Assembly: GCA_920105805.1 (NCBI GenBank)
Contig: CAKKTI010000042.1
Coordinates: forward strand, 22,488-86,487
DNA: 64,000 bases
Source of the DNA: Condylostoma magnum
Lineage: Eukaryota > Ciliophora > Heterotrichea > Heterotrichida > Condylostomatidae
Reading direction: 5' to 3'
The notes under the pieces were generated by a model. It was not told where the DNA came from. It searched no databases and saw only the letters and a list, made by a program, of their open reading frames with translations. Positions 1 to 11,319 of the stretch are shown here, one piece after another. Made by a program: the position numbers and the translations under genes. Within the stretch, counting starts at the first letter, position 1. Each line of letters begins with the position of its first letter.

Positions 1-2
1 AC

Positions 3-2027
3 CAAGGATTGGCATTTTCCGGGTATTCTGGAGGAGGGAATTGAAATGGTAGCTTGTTAACTATTTCTTGCTTCTATTATGCACTCTGTTATATAAAAAC
101 TACTCCTAGTTCATAGTTATTTATTGATATCTAAGATTCTTGTTTTTCAAATCTTCCTCAGGCTGCATTAGTTAAATTGTGACTTCCAATATATATTATA
201 GAATTTTCTGTTATTTAATGGTTTTAATGAGTTATTAGAACTTTGCTATGAGAAAGATGACCGTTTATATAGGGGTAATTCTAAGGTGGGCCAATATCAT
301 GTAGAGATTATTTAGGAAATGTTCTTTAATCATAATGATTTTGTTAAAGAAATGATGTTCCTCCTCCATTTACACCAAAATGAGAGTGCTCTACTGTTGG
401 AAAACTTGGAAAAATAATCTCTCATTAAGCCTTTTCATTTGCTGTAAATGATTTAGATATTTGTTTTTAATCATTCAATGAATATTGCCCAAGACTAGAG
501 CATTAGTATGTAAAATGAGGCATTGGCTCTTGTATCAAATTACGTAATTTTCCTAATCCGTATTTATCTATTTATTTATGTCGTCCTGGTATAGAGCAAA
601 CTAAACTGACTTTGACCTGTGAAAAATCGTATTAAGTTAAATCTATGTTATATTAATTTTATAGTATATTTTTATCCGGTAAAATTACTTCAAGAAATTC
701 GGCTAAATCATCAAAAAATTAGCCTTCTGCATTTCCAGGATATAAATCTTAAAATCATAATACTTATCCTATCATACTTCAATCGCATTGCATTAAATTT
801 GCACTTAGTACTACAATCCTTAAAAAGTTAGGAAATTTTAGTAAGAATAGCTTTGCATGATATTTCTATCATTTGTTAGATAATTTTGGGTAAATAATGG
901 TTAGATTTTCTACCTACTCCGTCTATCCTTATCCATTCACTACTAATAATACAGGAATTCTTTACTAAACAATAGGAGCAATAAATGTAGGTTCAACACA
1001 AAAAGTAGTTAGCATACATGACTCTAAAGTAATAGGCTAATGATCAGATGATTCTAATAAATCTTCATATAAAATTTGACGTAATGATAATGCATGAGGT
1101 GGAGATTGCTATAAGAAGGTCAGGGGAGTTATATAAATTGTTGATCCATCCTTAGGATATTAAGTTTCTTATAACTTTTTAGTTTTCCTTTAATTATGCA
1201 ATTATTTCAATTCATTGTTTATATCTAGATAATAATCATTTTACCGCTATCTTTTTAAGTCTTCCATTTATATTGTTATTCTCTTACAAGTTATTTGAAA
1301 AGTTTAATTATAAAATTTAAATATGCTTCAATAGTGGTAACTCAAAGACAAATAAAGCCTTTTAGTTTTATTATTATAAGAAATGCAAGACCATGATGAT
1401 CTAATTCTATCAATTTAACAATAAAACTCAGAACTTTTATAAAAATCAAACTTATAAGAATAAAGGGATAATTTGAAAAATAGGAGGGCTTTAGTAATGC
1501 AAGAGTTAACTGTCCAATGCAAGGCAAATATGAAACCAAAGGAAGATACAAGTTTTGAACTAGTAGGTGATAGTTTTGATATGTCTGATTAAAGTATCTT
1601 TGATAAAGAGAATATTCCTTTTATTTCTTAAAGCAACGAAAATAGTAGTTTTATATCCCCTAAATAATCCTTTTCTTAAGCATTACCGTTTAATACTCCT
1701 AAATTCACATTTGAAGAAACTTAAGAAATAATAGCAGCAAAGGACAGATAGAAATAAACAAAAAATAGATTAATTCAAGGAAATAAGCGTATTTCATCAA
1801 TAAAGCCTCAATCAGCTAGAAACAGACCTTAATAAAGGTAAAACTCTACTCAAAGGAGGAAACCTTTAATACTTGATGCTTTTAAAAACAGGAAAATTTA
1901 AGTAGCAATGAGAAGCTAGAGAAGTTTTGCTAGCTGTATGGATGAGAAGATGTAAGAATCAGATACCAAGTAAAAAAAATAAAAGAAGTAAGTTTCCCCA
2001 ATACGCAACAAAAACTCAATGTCTTGA
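3..2027 (+). CDS. Large cysteine-containing membrane protein, 5' end missing
   Basis: I do not recognise the family. One reading frame runs from the window edge to paired stops TGA-TAA (2025-2030). It spans about 674 codons with TAA/TAG read as Gln and TGA as Trp. The first ~380 residues are rich in Cys, Trp, Gly and Pro (for example RNDVPPPFTPKWECS), which suggests an extracellular domain. One or two hydrophobic segments follow near residues 385-430. The tail is polar, with a Gln/Leu/Glu coiled-coil-like stretch and a very basic, Ser-rich C-terminus. The likely topology is a single-pass surface protein with a cytoplasmic tail. The true start lies outside the window. It faces the FHA-RING gene, leaving about 20 nt between the two 3' ends. 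The last part is clearly coding by composition; the first 200 nt are less sure. Confidence 0.5.
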
Positions 2028-2047
2028 TAAAAATTAAGTAACAATTA

Positions 2048-3124
2048 TTAAGTTGAAAGACCTCTCATGTTCTTTTGTTGTCGCCTTACATTTAAAAATA
2101 GAACACTTCTTCCTACTTATACAACTAATTACTATGCTAATCCAATTTGCATAGAATTGTTTACTTTTACTAGTGTTCCAAATTTAGAATTATTATCTTA
2201 AATAAAAAACTTATTATTTCTGTAGTTTATCATTGCATGACACCTAGAAACAGAAATATCAGAAACCCTAATATTAGTATCATTACCTCTCCCTAATTTA
2301 ACACTTTAATTACCTTCTAATGTAATCAAATGCATTCCACAGTTGCCATTTTCTTTGGTCGTCCCTTCTAACACTACATGAGGCTTATCAGGTTTATCAA
2401 TTTTGAATAAACTGTGTTTTTTCCCATCATGATTTACTTATTCTGGCAAATCAGCTTTACAAAGTTCACAATTCATGTTTTTCCAGAAATAGGAAATAGA
2501 ATGCTCACTATTTCTAGTAGTTAACCTAGCTCCTAATCATTACTACAAGCAAGACAGATGTATATACTTCATACTTCCATCACAACTACATGGTGATATT
2601 AATGGATTATTATCACTAGCATTGAAATAGCAAATTCTACACTACAGAGGCTCTCCATACTCATCGTTTTCTATTTCATCAGTAGAACTATCACTAGCTG
2701 CAGTAATTGGAGATTTAGTACCACTAGCTTCTTACTATAGATCCTTTACCATAAACCTTACTCGTCCTAGTTTTACAACATCACCACTTTCTAATGCATG
2801 CAAATTGGGTCCGCTTACTTTATTTGATTTTATAACATTTCAAAGTTCTTCGTTTTCATATGGCTCCATTACAAATCCATTTTAGCTTAAAATTACTTTG
2901 CATAGAATACTACTATCAGATGATAGCCTTTTTAGCTCTTAAGTATTCAATATAAGCCTTACGTCATTCATTATCCGGGCTATATAACATGTCTCACTAG
3001 TTTTCAAAGCCTTTACATTTAAATGTCTAGATTCATAGTCAAATAATCCGTGGGAATCTCTTGACCAGGTCTTTGTCTTTATATTTAAACTGAGTTTAAG
3101 TTACATTAGATTGCTTCGTCTCAT
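2048..3124 (-). CDS. FHA - RINGv (RING-CH) - FHA protein, probable E3 ubiquitin ligase
   Basis: 358 residues. The N-terminal third contains a degenerate FHA-like segment ending in GDVVKLGRVRFMVKDL. A RINGv/RING-CH finger follows at about residues 145-200, with the order C-x2-C ... CSCDGSMKYIHLSCL ... CELCKADL, as in MARCH-type E3 ligases. After it comes a second, better-conserved FHA domain (VKLGRGNDTNIRVSDISVSR), with the Arg and Ser/Arg expected at the phosphothreonine site. RINGv fingers recruit E2 enzymes and FHA domains read phosphothreonine, so it is inferred to ubiquitinate phosphorylated partners. No transmembrane helix is seen, unlike most MARCH proteins. It ends with TAA TAA. The start is the first in-frame ATG (MRRSNLMQ). 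Confidence 0.8.
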
Positions 3125-3725
3125 TTTTAACTGAAATATTATCGATTTCAAAAATTAAAATTTTCTAATATGAAATATTGTAATTAACTCTCTTTTTTCT
3201 CCAGACTATTGTATTAATTCTGATGATAGAGCCAATTCTTTCTAGGTGAAATATATCTAGGAAAATCATAATACTAAAATATATAAAGAAATTAGATGCT
3301 AAAATTATAAATAAGAGTATACAAGAGATGCTTGAATTTCATGTATGTTAAGTTATCTTTGGTAACTTCAATTTATTTAGATCTTTACCCATTTCTCTGT
3401 AATCAATGTCTTCAAATCCTTGAGTTATTTTGGCAATTTTTCCGCGTTAATCCTTCTGAATACGCTTTTTAGTAGGATTTAAATATGTTGTATTATCTTA
3501 GAGTGCTAGTTTGTGTAAAATGGTAACCTATATTTTTTATTTTCTCTTCAAGCTTAATATATCTTTTAATAATTATGATAAATATAAAACAGTACTTTGA
3601 TTTTAAGAGCTATAATAAATGCTATTAAAAGTTATATTATATTTAAAGCATTGCTATATGCTGTGATAGTTATTATATTTTCGCTCTATGAATCAGGTGA
3701 ATTAAAATTTAATCAGTTAATTAAA
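3125..3725. other. Intergenic region with one possible short minus-strand ORF
   Basis: AT-rich stretch between two divergent genes. On the minus strand about 3348-3560 reads as a plausible basic polypeptide ending KDLNKLKLPKIT before TAA (3348-3350). It has no upstream in-frame ATG (the only one, MGKDLNK, is 14 codons from the end) and no recognised homology. It could be a small gene whose first codons lie beyond an unseen 15-16 nt intron, or chance. Nothing else is supported. Confidence 0.3.
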
Positions 3726-4388
3726 ATGAAACTTAATCTAACATATCTGTAAAAGAAGACTAGTCTACCTCCTCTAAAGTATAAAGTTTAGTCCCCATTA
3801 AAAACTACTAGGCTTATATACTCAAATGAGAAGTAAGATGCCCAAAACAAAATGATTCTTCAAAGCTTAAAGTAAGAAAGATCTATTAGTGAAGCTAAAA
3901 CATTTGAATCTACGTAATCTTAGATAAATTAAAGTCTAAGCTAATCTAGTTAAAAGTTCAAAAGATTAAACAAAAAGCTAATTAAAATATAGTCTTCAAG
4001 AACTCCTTAAAGATTAAAATAAAAGCTGAAAACCATTAAACTTAATACAAGTAGAAATATAATGGATAATTGTACAAGGGCATTAAATTAGAGCCGTATT
4101 GATAATATATCCCTTTAAAAGAAATATAATACGTTTGCTTATATGAAAAAGCAGCTAGATAATATAACTGATACTTTAGTTGATTTAGATGAATGTGAAA
4201 CAATAGATATTATGCCCTTGTATAATTAGAGAAAATAGATCGAGTAATAATAGATTGAAGATTGTTTAGTCACTTTTAAAGAGTTTTAAAATAGAGTAAA
4301 TAGGCAAGGCTCAAGGAAAAGATGAAAATTAAGAGGAAAAACTCCAGTTCAATGCATTTTAGCTGAATTCCAAAACTTTTGTTCTTAA
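3726..4388 (+). CDS. Small basic protein, unknown function
   Basis: About 220 residues, rich in Lys, Ser, Gln and Asn, with long helical stretches of coiled-coil character (QRLKQKLKTIKLNTSRN, YMKKQLDNITDTLVDLDE). No signal peptide or membrane segment is seen, and I do not recognise a domain. It ends with three consecutive stop codons in frame (TAA TAG TAA, 4386-4394), which is why the stop is placed here. It converges on the DHHC gene, with about 50 nt between the ends. Composition supports coding; the function is unknown. Confidence 0.6.
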
Positions 4389-4439
4389 TAGTAATTTTTA
4401 TATCGAGCTTTATGTTATAATTCTTACCTTAATATAATA

Positions 4440-5408
4440 CTAATAAATGTCTCTGATATCCTTATTAATTTAATTAAGTGATTGATTCCTTTGAGTTTCA
4501 ACTTCTTTTGCTAGATTTAATTGTAAAATACATGAGGAATTTTTGCTTTCTACTTCGGATAGTTGAAGACCTTCTTTTTAAATCATTTATAAGTTTCAAT
4601 GATTTTATTTATTACGGCTATATAAATCAGCTGGTGCGATTTAGTTTTCATCTATATTTGATATAATTTTCTAATTAAATATTACAGATCTTTATACATT
4701 TTACTAAGCTTTTTTGATAAGGATGAATTCATAGGTAGTAAGCTTTTTATAGCCTAATCAACCATGAAAAACTAGTAAGCTACTGTTTAAAAAGATGCAA
4801 AAAATATTTGAAAAAGCAGCAATAAAGATTGATATAAGAATAGCTTCTTTATTTCAGGTTTTTGAAACTTAATCAGTATATTCACTAAATTAATCAAAAT
4901 TATCGAAATATAGTCAAATTCCTTGAATAAAAGGAATAATTTATAATATTTGTCATATTTCATGGAATCATAGTAGAACCAAAAATGTTTTATAGTTCTT
5001 CTTTCCTATACAATTATTTAATCATTTGCAGTGGTGATCGAACTTTTCTACACATCTGTCACATTATTTACAATGATTGCTTTAAGAGCTAACTGGGGAG
5101 TTACAATACTAGCATATTGCACTATACTACGAGATATTAGCTTCGTCACTAAACAAGCTTATTTGCTGTTACTAGAAAACTTATACTAGCTAATCTGTTG
5201 GGTCTGATTTTGTGACAATAAATGCTAATACAATAGTAATAATTGTAATAATAGTAAAAGCAATGAAGTAATAAATCTATATGCTCTCTGGTACAATTTA
5301 GATACTGCACAGAAATACTACTATAGTTTAGTAACTAAATTAAACTCAGCTTAGGAACTGCATAGGATGAGGTGGAAAGGTGAATCCATTTCTATGACCT
5401 TATTTCAT
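4440..5408 (-). CDS. DHHC-type protein S-palmitoyltransferase
   Basis: About 322 residues. It attaches palmitate to cysteines of membrane proteins through an acyl-enzyme on the DHHC cysteine. The N-terminus NGFTFPPHPMQFLSWVQF and two following hydrophobic segments match the family. The Cys-rich domain reads CQYCNSPVSSQSNHCKQCD and then DHHCKWLNNCIGKKNYKTF, with the catalytic Cys near residue 127. The Trp in this conserved motif is encoded by TGA. Two more membrane segments follow, then a polar tail. The expected four-TM topology therefore holds. The 3' end is uncertain: the frame stays coding-like down to a TAG at 4440-4442, but an earlier TAA is possible. It is divergent from the amidase gene, with 77 nt between the start codons. 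Confidence 0.9.
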
Positions 5409-5485
5409 ATATATTATAACTCTTATTACATCATAAAACAGGAAAATCTCATTACTAAATGTGGGTTCAGCATAGTAATAAAAAT

Positions 5486-6889
5486 ATGGCTACTATTGAT
5501 CTAAATCGTCTCTCTATAAGTGAACTTATTTCCTTATTCCAATAGAAATAATTAAGACCCAGTGATTACATTCGGAGGTTAATACAACGTAAAAAGGACT
5601 TAGAGTCCTTTAATTATTACACTTACTTTGATGAAAGAGATCTACTATCAAAAGCCCTTCAATCTGATATTAGATACGAAAATGGTACAAACCGCCCATT
5701 AGAAGGCATTCCAATATCATTTAAAGACAATATACAAATAGAAGGTGAGCCGTGCTCTGGATGCACTCCAGCCTTCTGGGGATTTCGTCCTTAAAATACA
5801 GCAGTTATAGCTTAAAAACTACTAGATTCAGGTGTAATAAACGCTGGAAGATGCAATATGCATGAATTGGCCTATGGTATAACAACAATTAATGCATTTA
5901 CAGGAAACTCTCGAAACTTTTTCAACAGAGATCACTCTTGCGGTGGAAGTTCAGGTGGATCTGGGGGAGTCGTAGGGGCTGATTTAGTTCCAGGAGCTAT
6001 TGGAACTGATACAGGTGGCTCTATTAGACTTCCAAGCTCTAATAATGGAGCCTTTGGGTATAAGCCCACTATTGATCGTTGGGATAGTAATTACGGAATT
6101 AAAATGACCCATAGAAGGGATACAGTTGGCCCTATGACTCGACATGCTGAAGATATTGCATTAATGGACACTGCAGTAACAGGCTAAGCTTATGGAGAAG
6201 TAATTGAACCATAGACCATTAGAATTGGTGTGCCTAGAAAGCATTACTGGGAAAAATTAGATAATGGAGTAAGGCAATAATCCGAAGATTTCCTTAGAAG
6301 ACTTAGTGAAGCTGGATTTTAAGTTATTGAGACTGAAGGGTTTGATATTTAGGAGTATTTACCAGTTACTCTTCCTATGATTAATAATGAAGTGTTGAAA
6401 AGACTTTAGGAGTTCTTAACTAATAATAATATTCAAATGACAGTAGAAGAAGTTATTAACTAAATTCAATCACCTAATGTTAGCTCTATACTTAAAGAGG
6501 AACTTAAGAACCCTACTACTGATGAGTATGTTTAAAACAATGTAGAAGCTCCTAGAAATGAGCTTATATCTAAATTTCAGCAATACAAGGAGGAGAATAA
6601 TTTAGATTGTTGGATTTTCCCAACTACTAAAATTACTGCCTAACCACTTAGCATTAGAGATGATTGTGATTTTGAACATTTCGGTGAAAAATGGAACTTC
6701 TTATTATTATATATTCAGAACGTAGACCCAGCGTCAATTTGCAACAATCCAGGAATAACTATGCCAGTTGGAAGAAATAGAAGAACTGGAGTTCCCTTTG
6801 GTATTGAGATTGATACTTTGACGGATAATGATGTAAGACTTATTGAAGTAGCCAGATCTATTGACAAGCACGTTATCTCTTTAATTTAG
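5486..6889 (+). CDS. Amidase-signature family hydrolase (FAAH/GatA-like)
   Basis: 467 residues, an ordinary length for the family. It hydrolyses an amide bond; the substrate (fatty-acid amide, indole-acetamide or other) cannot be told. The Ser-cisSer-Lys triad is visible: Lys about residue 80 in PISFKDN, the Gly/Ser-rich GGSSGGSGG at about 153-161, and the nucleophile Ser about 179 in GTDTGGSIRLP. There is no signal peptide or N-terminal membrane anchor, so it is probably cytosolic. It is not clearly the organellar GatA. It ends TAG TAA (6887-6892). The facing minus-strand gene stops 16 nt away. Its many in-frame TAA/TAG codons are read as Gln. Confidence 0.92.
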
Positions 6890-6905
6890 TAATTCTTTAG
6901 TTTTA

Positions 6906-7859
6906 CTAACTAATTGTTTTATAAAACCTAATAGCTGAATCTACTGCATACTTCAGCATATATCTATTTATCATGTTTTCTCTCCTTGAATTGATTCTAA
7001 CTTGCTTTACTATAGCGATATCAGTGTGACTCTTGTAAAATTTGAATAGATTCATTCCTGTAATTTAAATTTTACCTCCATCAACTAGATTAAATTCGTC
7101 AGTTTTTGTAATCTAACAATATTGATTAAAACTTTCGAAATCATAAGCTTCATAAGCAAATTTCGTATTGCATATAGAAGGTAAATGAAGCTAAACAAGT
7201 ACCTTATCATACCCTTTAGTTTAAATTTCCCCAATCCAAAATGGATCACTAAGATCTTAGATAATTGAAAGAATTTACGATTTTACCATTTTTGTCTTCA
7301 TTTTGATAACAATTTCTAAAGGTTGAGGAAGTTTGAATATTCTCTCAACACTTAAGTTCATCTCAGAGTATTCAATCTCTGAGTTGTGGGAGAAAACTAG
7401 AGTTGTAAAATCTTAAAACATCTTATAATGCATTGAGTTATGAGGTATCAGTTAAGTTGTTTAATCATGTAAAGCAGCTGTTATATCAAACAGACTAAAA
7501 GATTCGTCATATTAATTATCCTTTTCTATATCACTTTCCATTATATCCTTGATATCATGGGTGAGTGTAAATACAGAATTGTAATTCTATTCAAGGAATG
7601 AAGGACGCTAATCTATACTGTCTTAAATTCGTTAAATCTAAAGATTTGAGGATTTTTACTCAGTTTCCTTATTTTTTCTTTGATATTCACTTTGACTGGC
7701 CTCTGGACTATGTTTTTATTGGCTTTATATGCGTTTTTTACTATTTGAACTGTTCTACCTTCGAAGTCTACGATTTTATTAACTTATACTACTGATTAAA
7801 GATGCTGTAGCTTTCTGTATTCCTACTTTGTCTCCTCTTGATTCACAGCAATTCCCCAT
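6906..7859 (-). CDS. Unknown protein with N-terminal MGNCC lipidation motif
   Basis: 317 residues. The chosen start gives MGNCCESRGDKVG, a textbook N-myristoylation (Gly2) plus palmitoylation (Cys4, Cys5) signal. An in-frame ATG further upstream exists but would hide it. A low-complexity Gln/Ser/Arg linker (residues ~20-95) is followed by a ~220-residue globular part whose pattern (DPFWIGEIQTKGYDKVLVQL, VDGGKIQITGMNLFKFYKS) resembles START-like or lipid-binding folds only weakly. I do not assign a family. Membrane attachment at the cytoplasmic face is inferred. It ends TAG TAA, tail to tail with the amidase gene, and it is divergent from the kelch gene with only 32 nt between start codons. 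Confidence 0.65.
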
Positions 7860-7891
7860 ATTACTTATGACGTAGATTTCAACTATTTAAT

Positions 7892-9259
7892 ATGCTAAAA
7901 AGGAGTATTCCATGGTCAAACTTATTATGTGAAATTTGCTTTGAGTAGGCAGAGCTTGTCTGTATATGCGAGAATTTGCCTACATTAATCTGTCATATTT
8001 GCAAATTTGAGCATTATATTAAACCAGGAAGTCATTGAATTAGACCATTGTTTGGATACTGATTTTAATTTGATGTAGAGCTATAATATGCAAATGCTAT
8101 TACAAATTTTAATAATGCTGCTAATTTTACTAACTAATTATATGGAAGATTGGTTGAATTTGAAAATGAATCAATTAATTAGCTGGAGAGAATGGTTGAA
8201 TAGATTAATATTGTTAAAAATCTAGTAAGAACTAGTGTATAGGAAGCTATGGGGGATATTAATTAATATGCTTCTTAGTTATAAGCAAGCTCAATCACAG
8301 AAAATTCAAATGAATACACTGAATGAATTTCAAATTTAATAAATAATCATTAAGGCATAATACAATTTCCATAGTAATTTGGGAATATAATCGATAAAAT
8401 TATAAGAATTTCAAATATAAAGTTAAATTTACCATAAATACCAAAATTTGCTTCAGAATAATTGTAATCCTACCCAATTATATATAATTTTGCACCAAGA
8501 AAGCAACTAATAATTTATGATATTGAAACTCGGTATTAATCAACAAAATTGATTTATATTCCATAATCTACTAGACGTTATTCATCCTGATGCAGTATTG
8601 ATTAATCTCTGATTTATTATTCTGGAGGTTTAATTCAAGGATTGCTGTAAAAATAAAGTTCTAATGAGTGCTTTCTATTTGACTGTAATAATGGAGGATA
8701 CAGAGCACTGTCATTAATGCTTGAGTCACGATATGGCCATAGCACAGTATTAATTGATAATACAATTTTCCTATTAGGCGGGTCTAGTAAAGGTTACTTT
8801 TAATCTAAATCCCTTAATTCCTGTGAAAAACACAACCTAAACTCAAATTAACGCAGTCTTATAGCATAAATGAATGTAGGAAGAGCTTTCTTTACAGCAA
8901 CAGTGCATGAGAGACAAATTTACGTTGGGGGAGGTTTTAATTCTGAATTAATAGAGCAATATAATCCAATTTAGAACTGTTTTAGGACCTTACCCTATAT
9001 TCTTCCTTTAAATAATGCTTATACGATCCTTGCATCAACTACAGATTTGATATATGTATTTTAGAAGGAAAAACTACTCAAATTTTCTCCGGGAGGAGTT
9101 TTAACATAAGAATGCAACATCCCGTAATTAGACTGATATAGCCAATGTCCGACAGTTTACTACAGAGGAAGCATATATCTTTTTACTCATAAAAAAGTGG
9201 AGCTTTTTAGCCTTAACATCTCCAATCACAGAATTTTTCAAATTGATTGGTCAAATTAA
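7892..9259 (+). CDS. Kelch-repeat protein with N-terminal B-box-like zinc finger
   Basis: 455 residues. Residues ~12-50 hold a Cys/His cluster (CEICFEQAELVCICENLP then CHICKFEHYIKPGSH), similar to a B-box zinc finger. A predicted helical or coiled-coil part spans ~75-150. From about 230 on there are kelch-type blades with GG pairs and spaced Tyr/Trp (YYSGGLIQG, IFLLGGSSKGYF, IYVGGGFNSELIEQYNP), so a beta-propeller is expected. This layout is common in ciliates and resembles TRIM-like scaffold proteins, but no RING is present. Its function is unknown. The stop TAA (9257-9259) directly abuts the stop of the opposite-strand gene (9260-9262), unless the alternative TAA at 9266-9268 is used. Confidence 0.8.
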
Positions 9260-9859
9260 CTAAACTAAGGTCATAATGCTTAAAAAAATAGCAAAAAAGG
9301 TGTAGTAAGTCCCAATATCATCATCCTCTTTGTCATCATTAGTTGAATCATTGTAATCTTGGGTAAAAGTGAACTTCTCATTGCCTCTATCATTCTCTGC
9401 ATGCTTTTGAATTGTTTCCAAATTCACTGCTCCTTTTGCCCACAGTACATCGTATACATTGCCTACAGTGTATATAACATCATTGCTATCACCCGTGTTT
9501 AATTAACGTCTCCAAGTGGCCCTGTATTCCTCGTTAGAAATTTCAAATGCTTCTTGGGTAAAATTTTACAAGGTATCTTGGGCTGGTCTTCCATTCTAAG
9601 ACGCATACGCGTCTACGATTTATTAGTTTTCCTTTAGAACATAGGTGCAGTCCGATCCTGCCATTCCAGTAAAGGTTGATTCGTGCTGTTTTATGCAGAT
9701 TCCCCACCATCCTGATGAAGATACATTATTTTAAGGAGCTGAAAGGGAAAAGGTAACATCATTTTCTGAGATTGCCCATTCTAAAACCATCTCATTCGCT
9801 AAGTTTTCTAATCCAGCGTAACTGAAACTTATAAGAAATAAGGTAAAAATTGATCTCAT
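9260..9859 (-). CDS. Secreted/membrane DOMON-like protein
   Basis: 199 residues. An N-terminal signal peptide (MRSIFTLFLISFSYAG) leads to a ~140-residue ectodomain with the pattern of a DOMON domain: alternating beta strands, SSSGWWGICIK and a conserved acidic turn. An acidic linker (STNDDKEDDD) and one hydrophobic C-terminal segment (YYTFFAIFLSIMTLV) follow. DOMON domains bind haem or sugars, often with a cytochrome b561 partner; neither the ligand nor a partner is visible here. The C-terminal helix suggests anchoring to the plasma membrane or an internal membrane. The DOMON call is by pattern only, with moderate certainty. Its TAG stop touches the stop of the kelch gene. Confidence 0.6.
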
Positions 9860-9983
9860 TATATTAAAAAAATGGTAGATTAAGCTGTAAATGCATGCTT
9901 TAAAAATATGTTTAATTTATAATTTATACCTTAACCAGTACCTTTAATATGGACTATCCAAATTTATTACATATAATAAAAAG

Positions 9984-11298
9984 ATGCTAGGTGTAACTTC
10001 AGAAATAATTCCAGGTAAACTTTAACATAGATCGCCTATACTGGATATGTGATCGTAATCCTCCAAGAAACCGTCCCCAGAGCTTTTACTTCAATATAGA
10101 TGATGTAATATTTATTCAGGAATTAGTTTATGAGCCATTTTGCTCAGATTTTGGTCCTTTAAATTTGGGGCTAACGTTTAAATACTGCGTTGAGCTTGAT
10201 AATCTGATGAAGAACAATGATTACGCATCATTTAAGATTTTTCACTACACAACTCCTATACCTCCAAAACGAGCCAATGCGGCTTATCTTATAGGAGCAT
10301 TTTAAATAATAGTTCTAGGTCGCACAGCTGAGGAAGCCTACTAGCCTCTTATTTCACAGCAACCCTTCCCAGATTTCAGAGATGCAAGCAACGGGCCTTG
10401 CTCATACAAATGTAGCATTCTTCACTGTCTAGAAGGACTTGAGCATGCCATACGACTTGGATGGTTCGATTATAGAACTTTCAATGTTGATGACTATGAT
10501 TTCTATGAGAAAATAGAAAATGGGGACTGAAACTGAATAATTCCTAATAAATTTTTAGCATTTAGTAACCCAAGTACACGTAATATTGATGAATATGGCT
10601 ACAGAGTATGAACTCCAGAGGATTACTGTTAACTTTTCCGTTCTATAAACATAAGTACAGTAATTAGGCTAAACAAACAAATTTACGACGCAAATAGGTT
10701 TAAAAACAATGGTATAAAACACTATGATCTTTACTTCCTTGACGGAAGTGTGCCTCCAATGGGAATAATTTAACAATTTTTCTAAATAGCTGAATCAGAG
10801 CCAACAGCAATAGCAGTTCATTGCAAGGCAGGCTTAGGTCGTACAGGTACTTTAATCGGTCTTTATGCCATGAAGCATTTTAACATTCCAGCGAGAGCAT
10901 TTATAGGCTGGATACGTATTGCACGTCCGGGGAGCATATTAGGTCCCTAGCAGCAGTTTTTAAACGATATGGAGAGTACTTGTAAGGCATGGGGAGCTGA
11001 GTTTAGAAGGACTGTGTAGAATAATTATCTATCGCCTATGTCACCGGATGAAAGATATACTGCTAGCTATGGTGATCCAGGACAGGCTGAAAGACTTGTT
11101 AATGCAAAAAGACTTAATTAATCACCTGTAGCCTCACCTGCGTAGTATCCACAGGCTTAAATGAAATCACCTACAAGATAAGTAAGTTCACCACCCGTAA
11201 AGAAAAAAGAGCCTGTTGTTTAAAGAGGATTGTCAGCTAATAATAGAAAAACTGGAGTTGGAAGGAATGTTACTCAGGGAAATCGGAAATATTGATAA
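9984..11298 (+). CDS. CDC14: CDC14-like dual-specificity protein phosphatase (one 16-nt intron)
   Basis: About 432 residues from two exons, 9984-10014 and 10031-11298. CDC14 enzymes reverse Cdk phosphorylation at mitotic exit and act at centrosomes or basal bodies. The N-terminal inactive DSP domain ([10 protein letters not shown] onward) and the catalytic DSP domain are both present. The signature [11 protein letters not shown] has its catalytic Cys near residue 275, with SILGPQQQFL after it, as in the family. [19 protein letters not shown] carries two Trp encoded by TGA (10528-10530, 10534-10536). The ~110-residue C-terminal tail is basic and Ser/Pro-rich, with likely phosphosites. Removing the 16-nt intron restores the conserved N-terminus. 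The end is TGA-TAA at 11293-11298; which codon stops is unclear. Confidence 0.95.
10015..10030 (+). other. 16-nt spliceosomal intron in the CDC14-like gene
   Basis: The sequence GTAAACTTTAACATAG begins GT and ends AG and is exactly 16 nt. Skipping it turns a frame break into the conserved CDC14 N-terminus (EIIP followed by [10 protein letters not shown]). Its length is typical of heterotrich ciliates (15-16 nt). It is the only intron that a frameshift forces in this window. Confidence 0.9.
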
Positions 11299-11319
11299 GG
11301 TTTTTAGTAAATATTTAAA

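Noticed and set aside
619-831. Short standard-code ORF with its own ATG-like start
   Set aside because: It is an out-of-frame shadow of the longer reading frame of the truncated membrane protein. Its peptide is only Ile/Leu-rich and has no family match.
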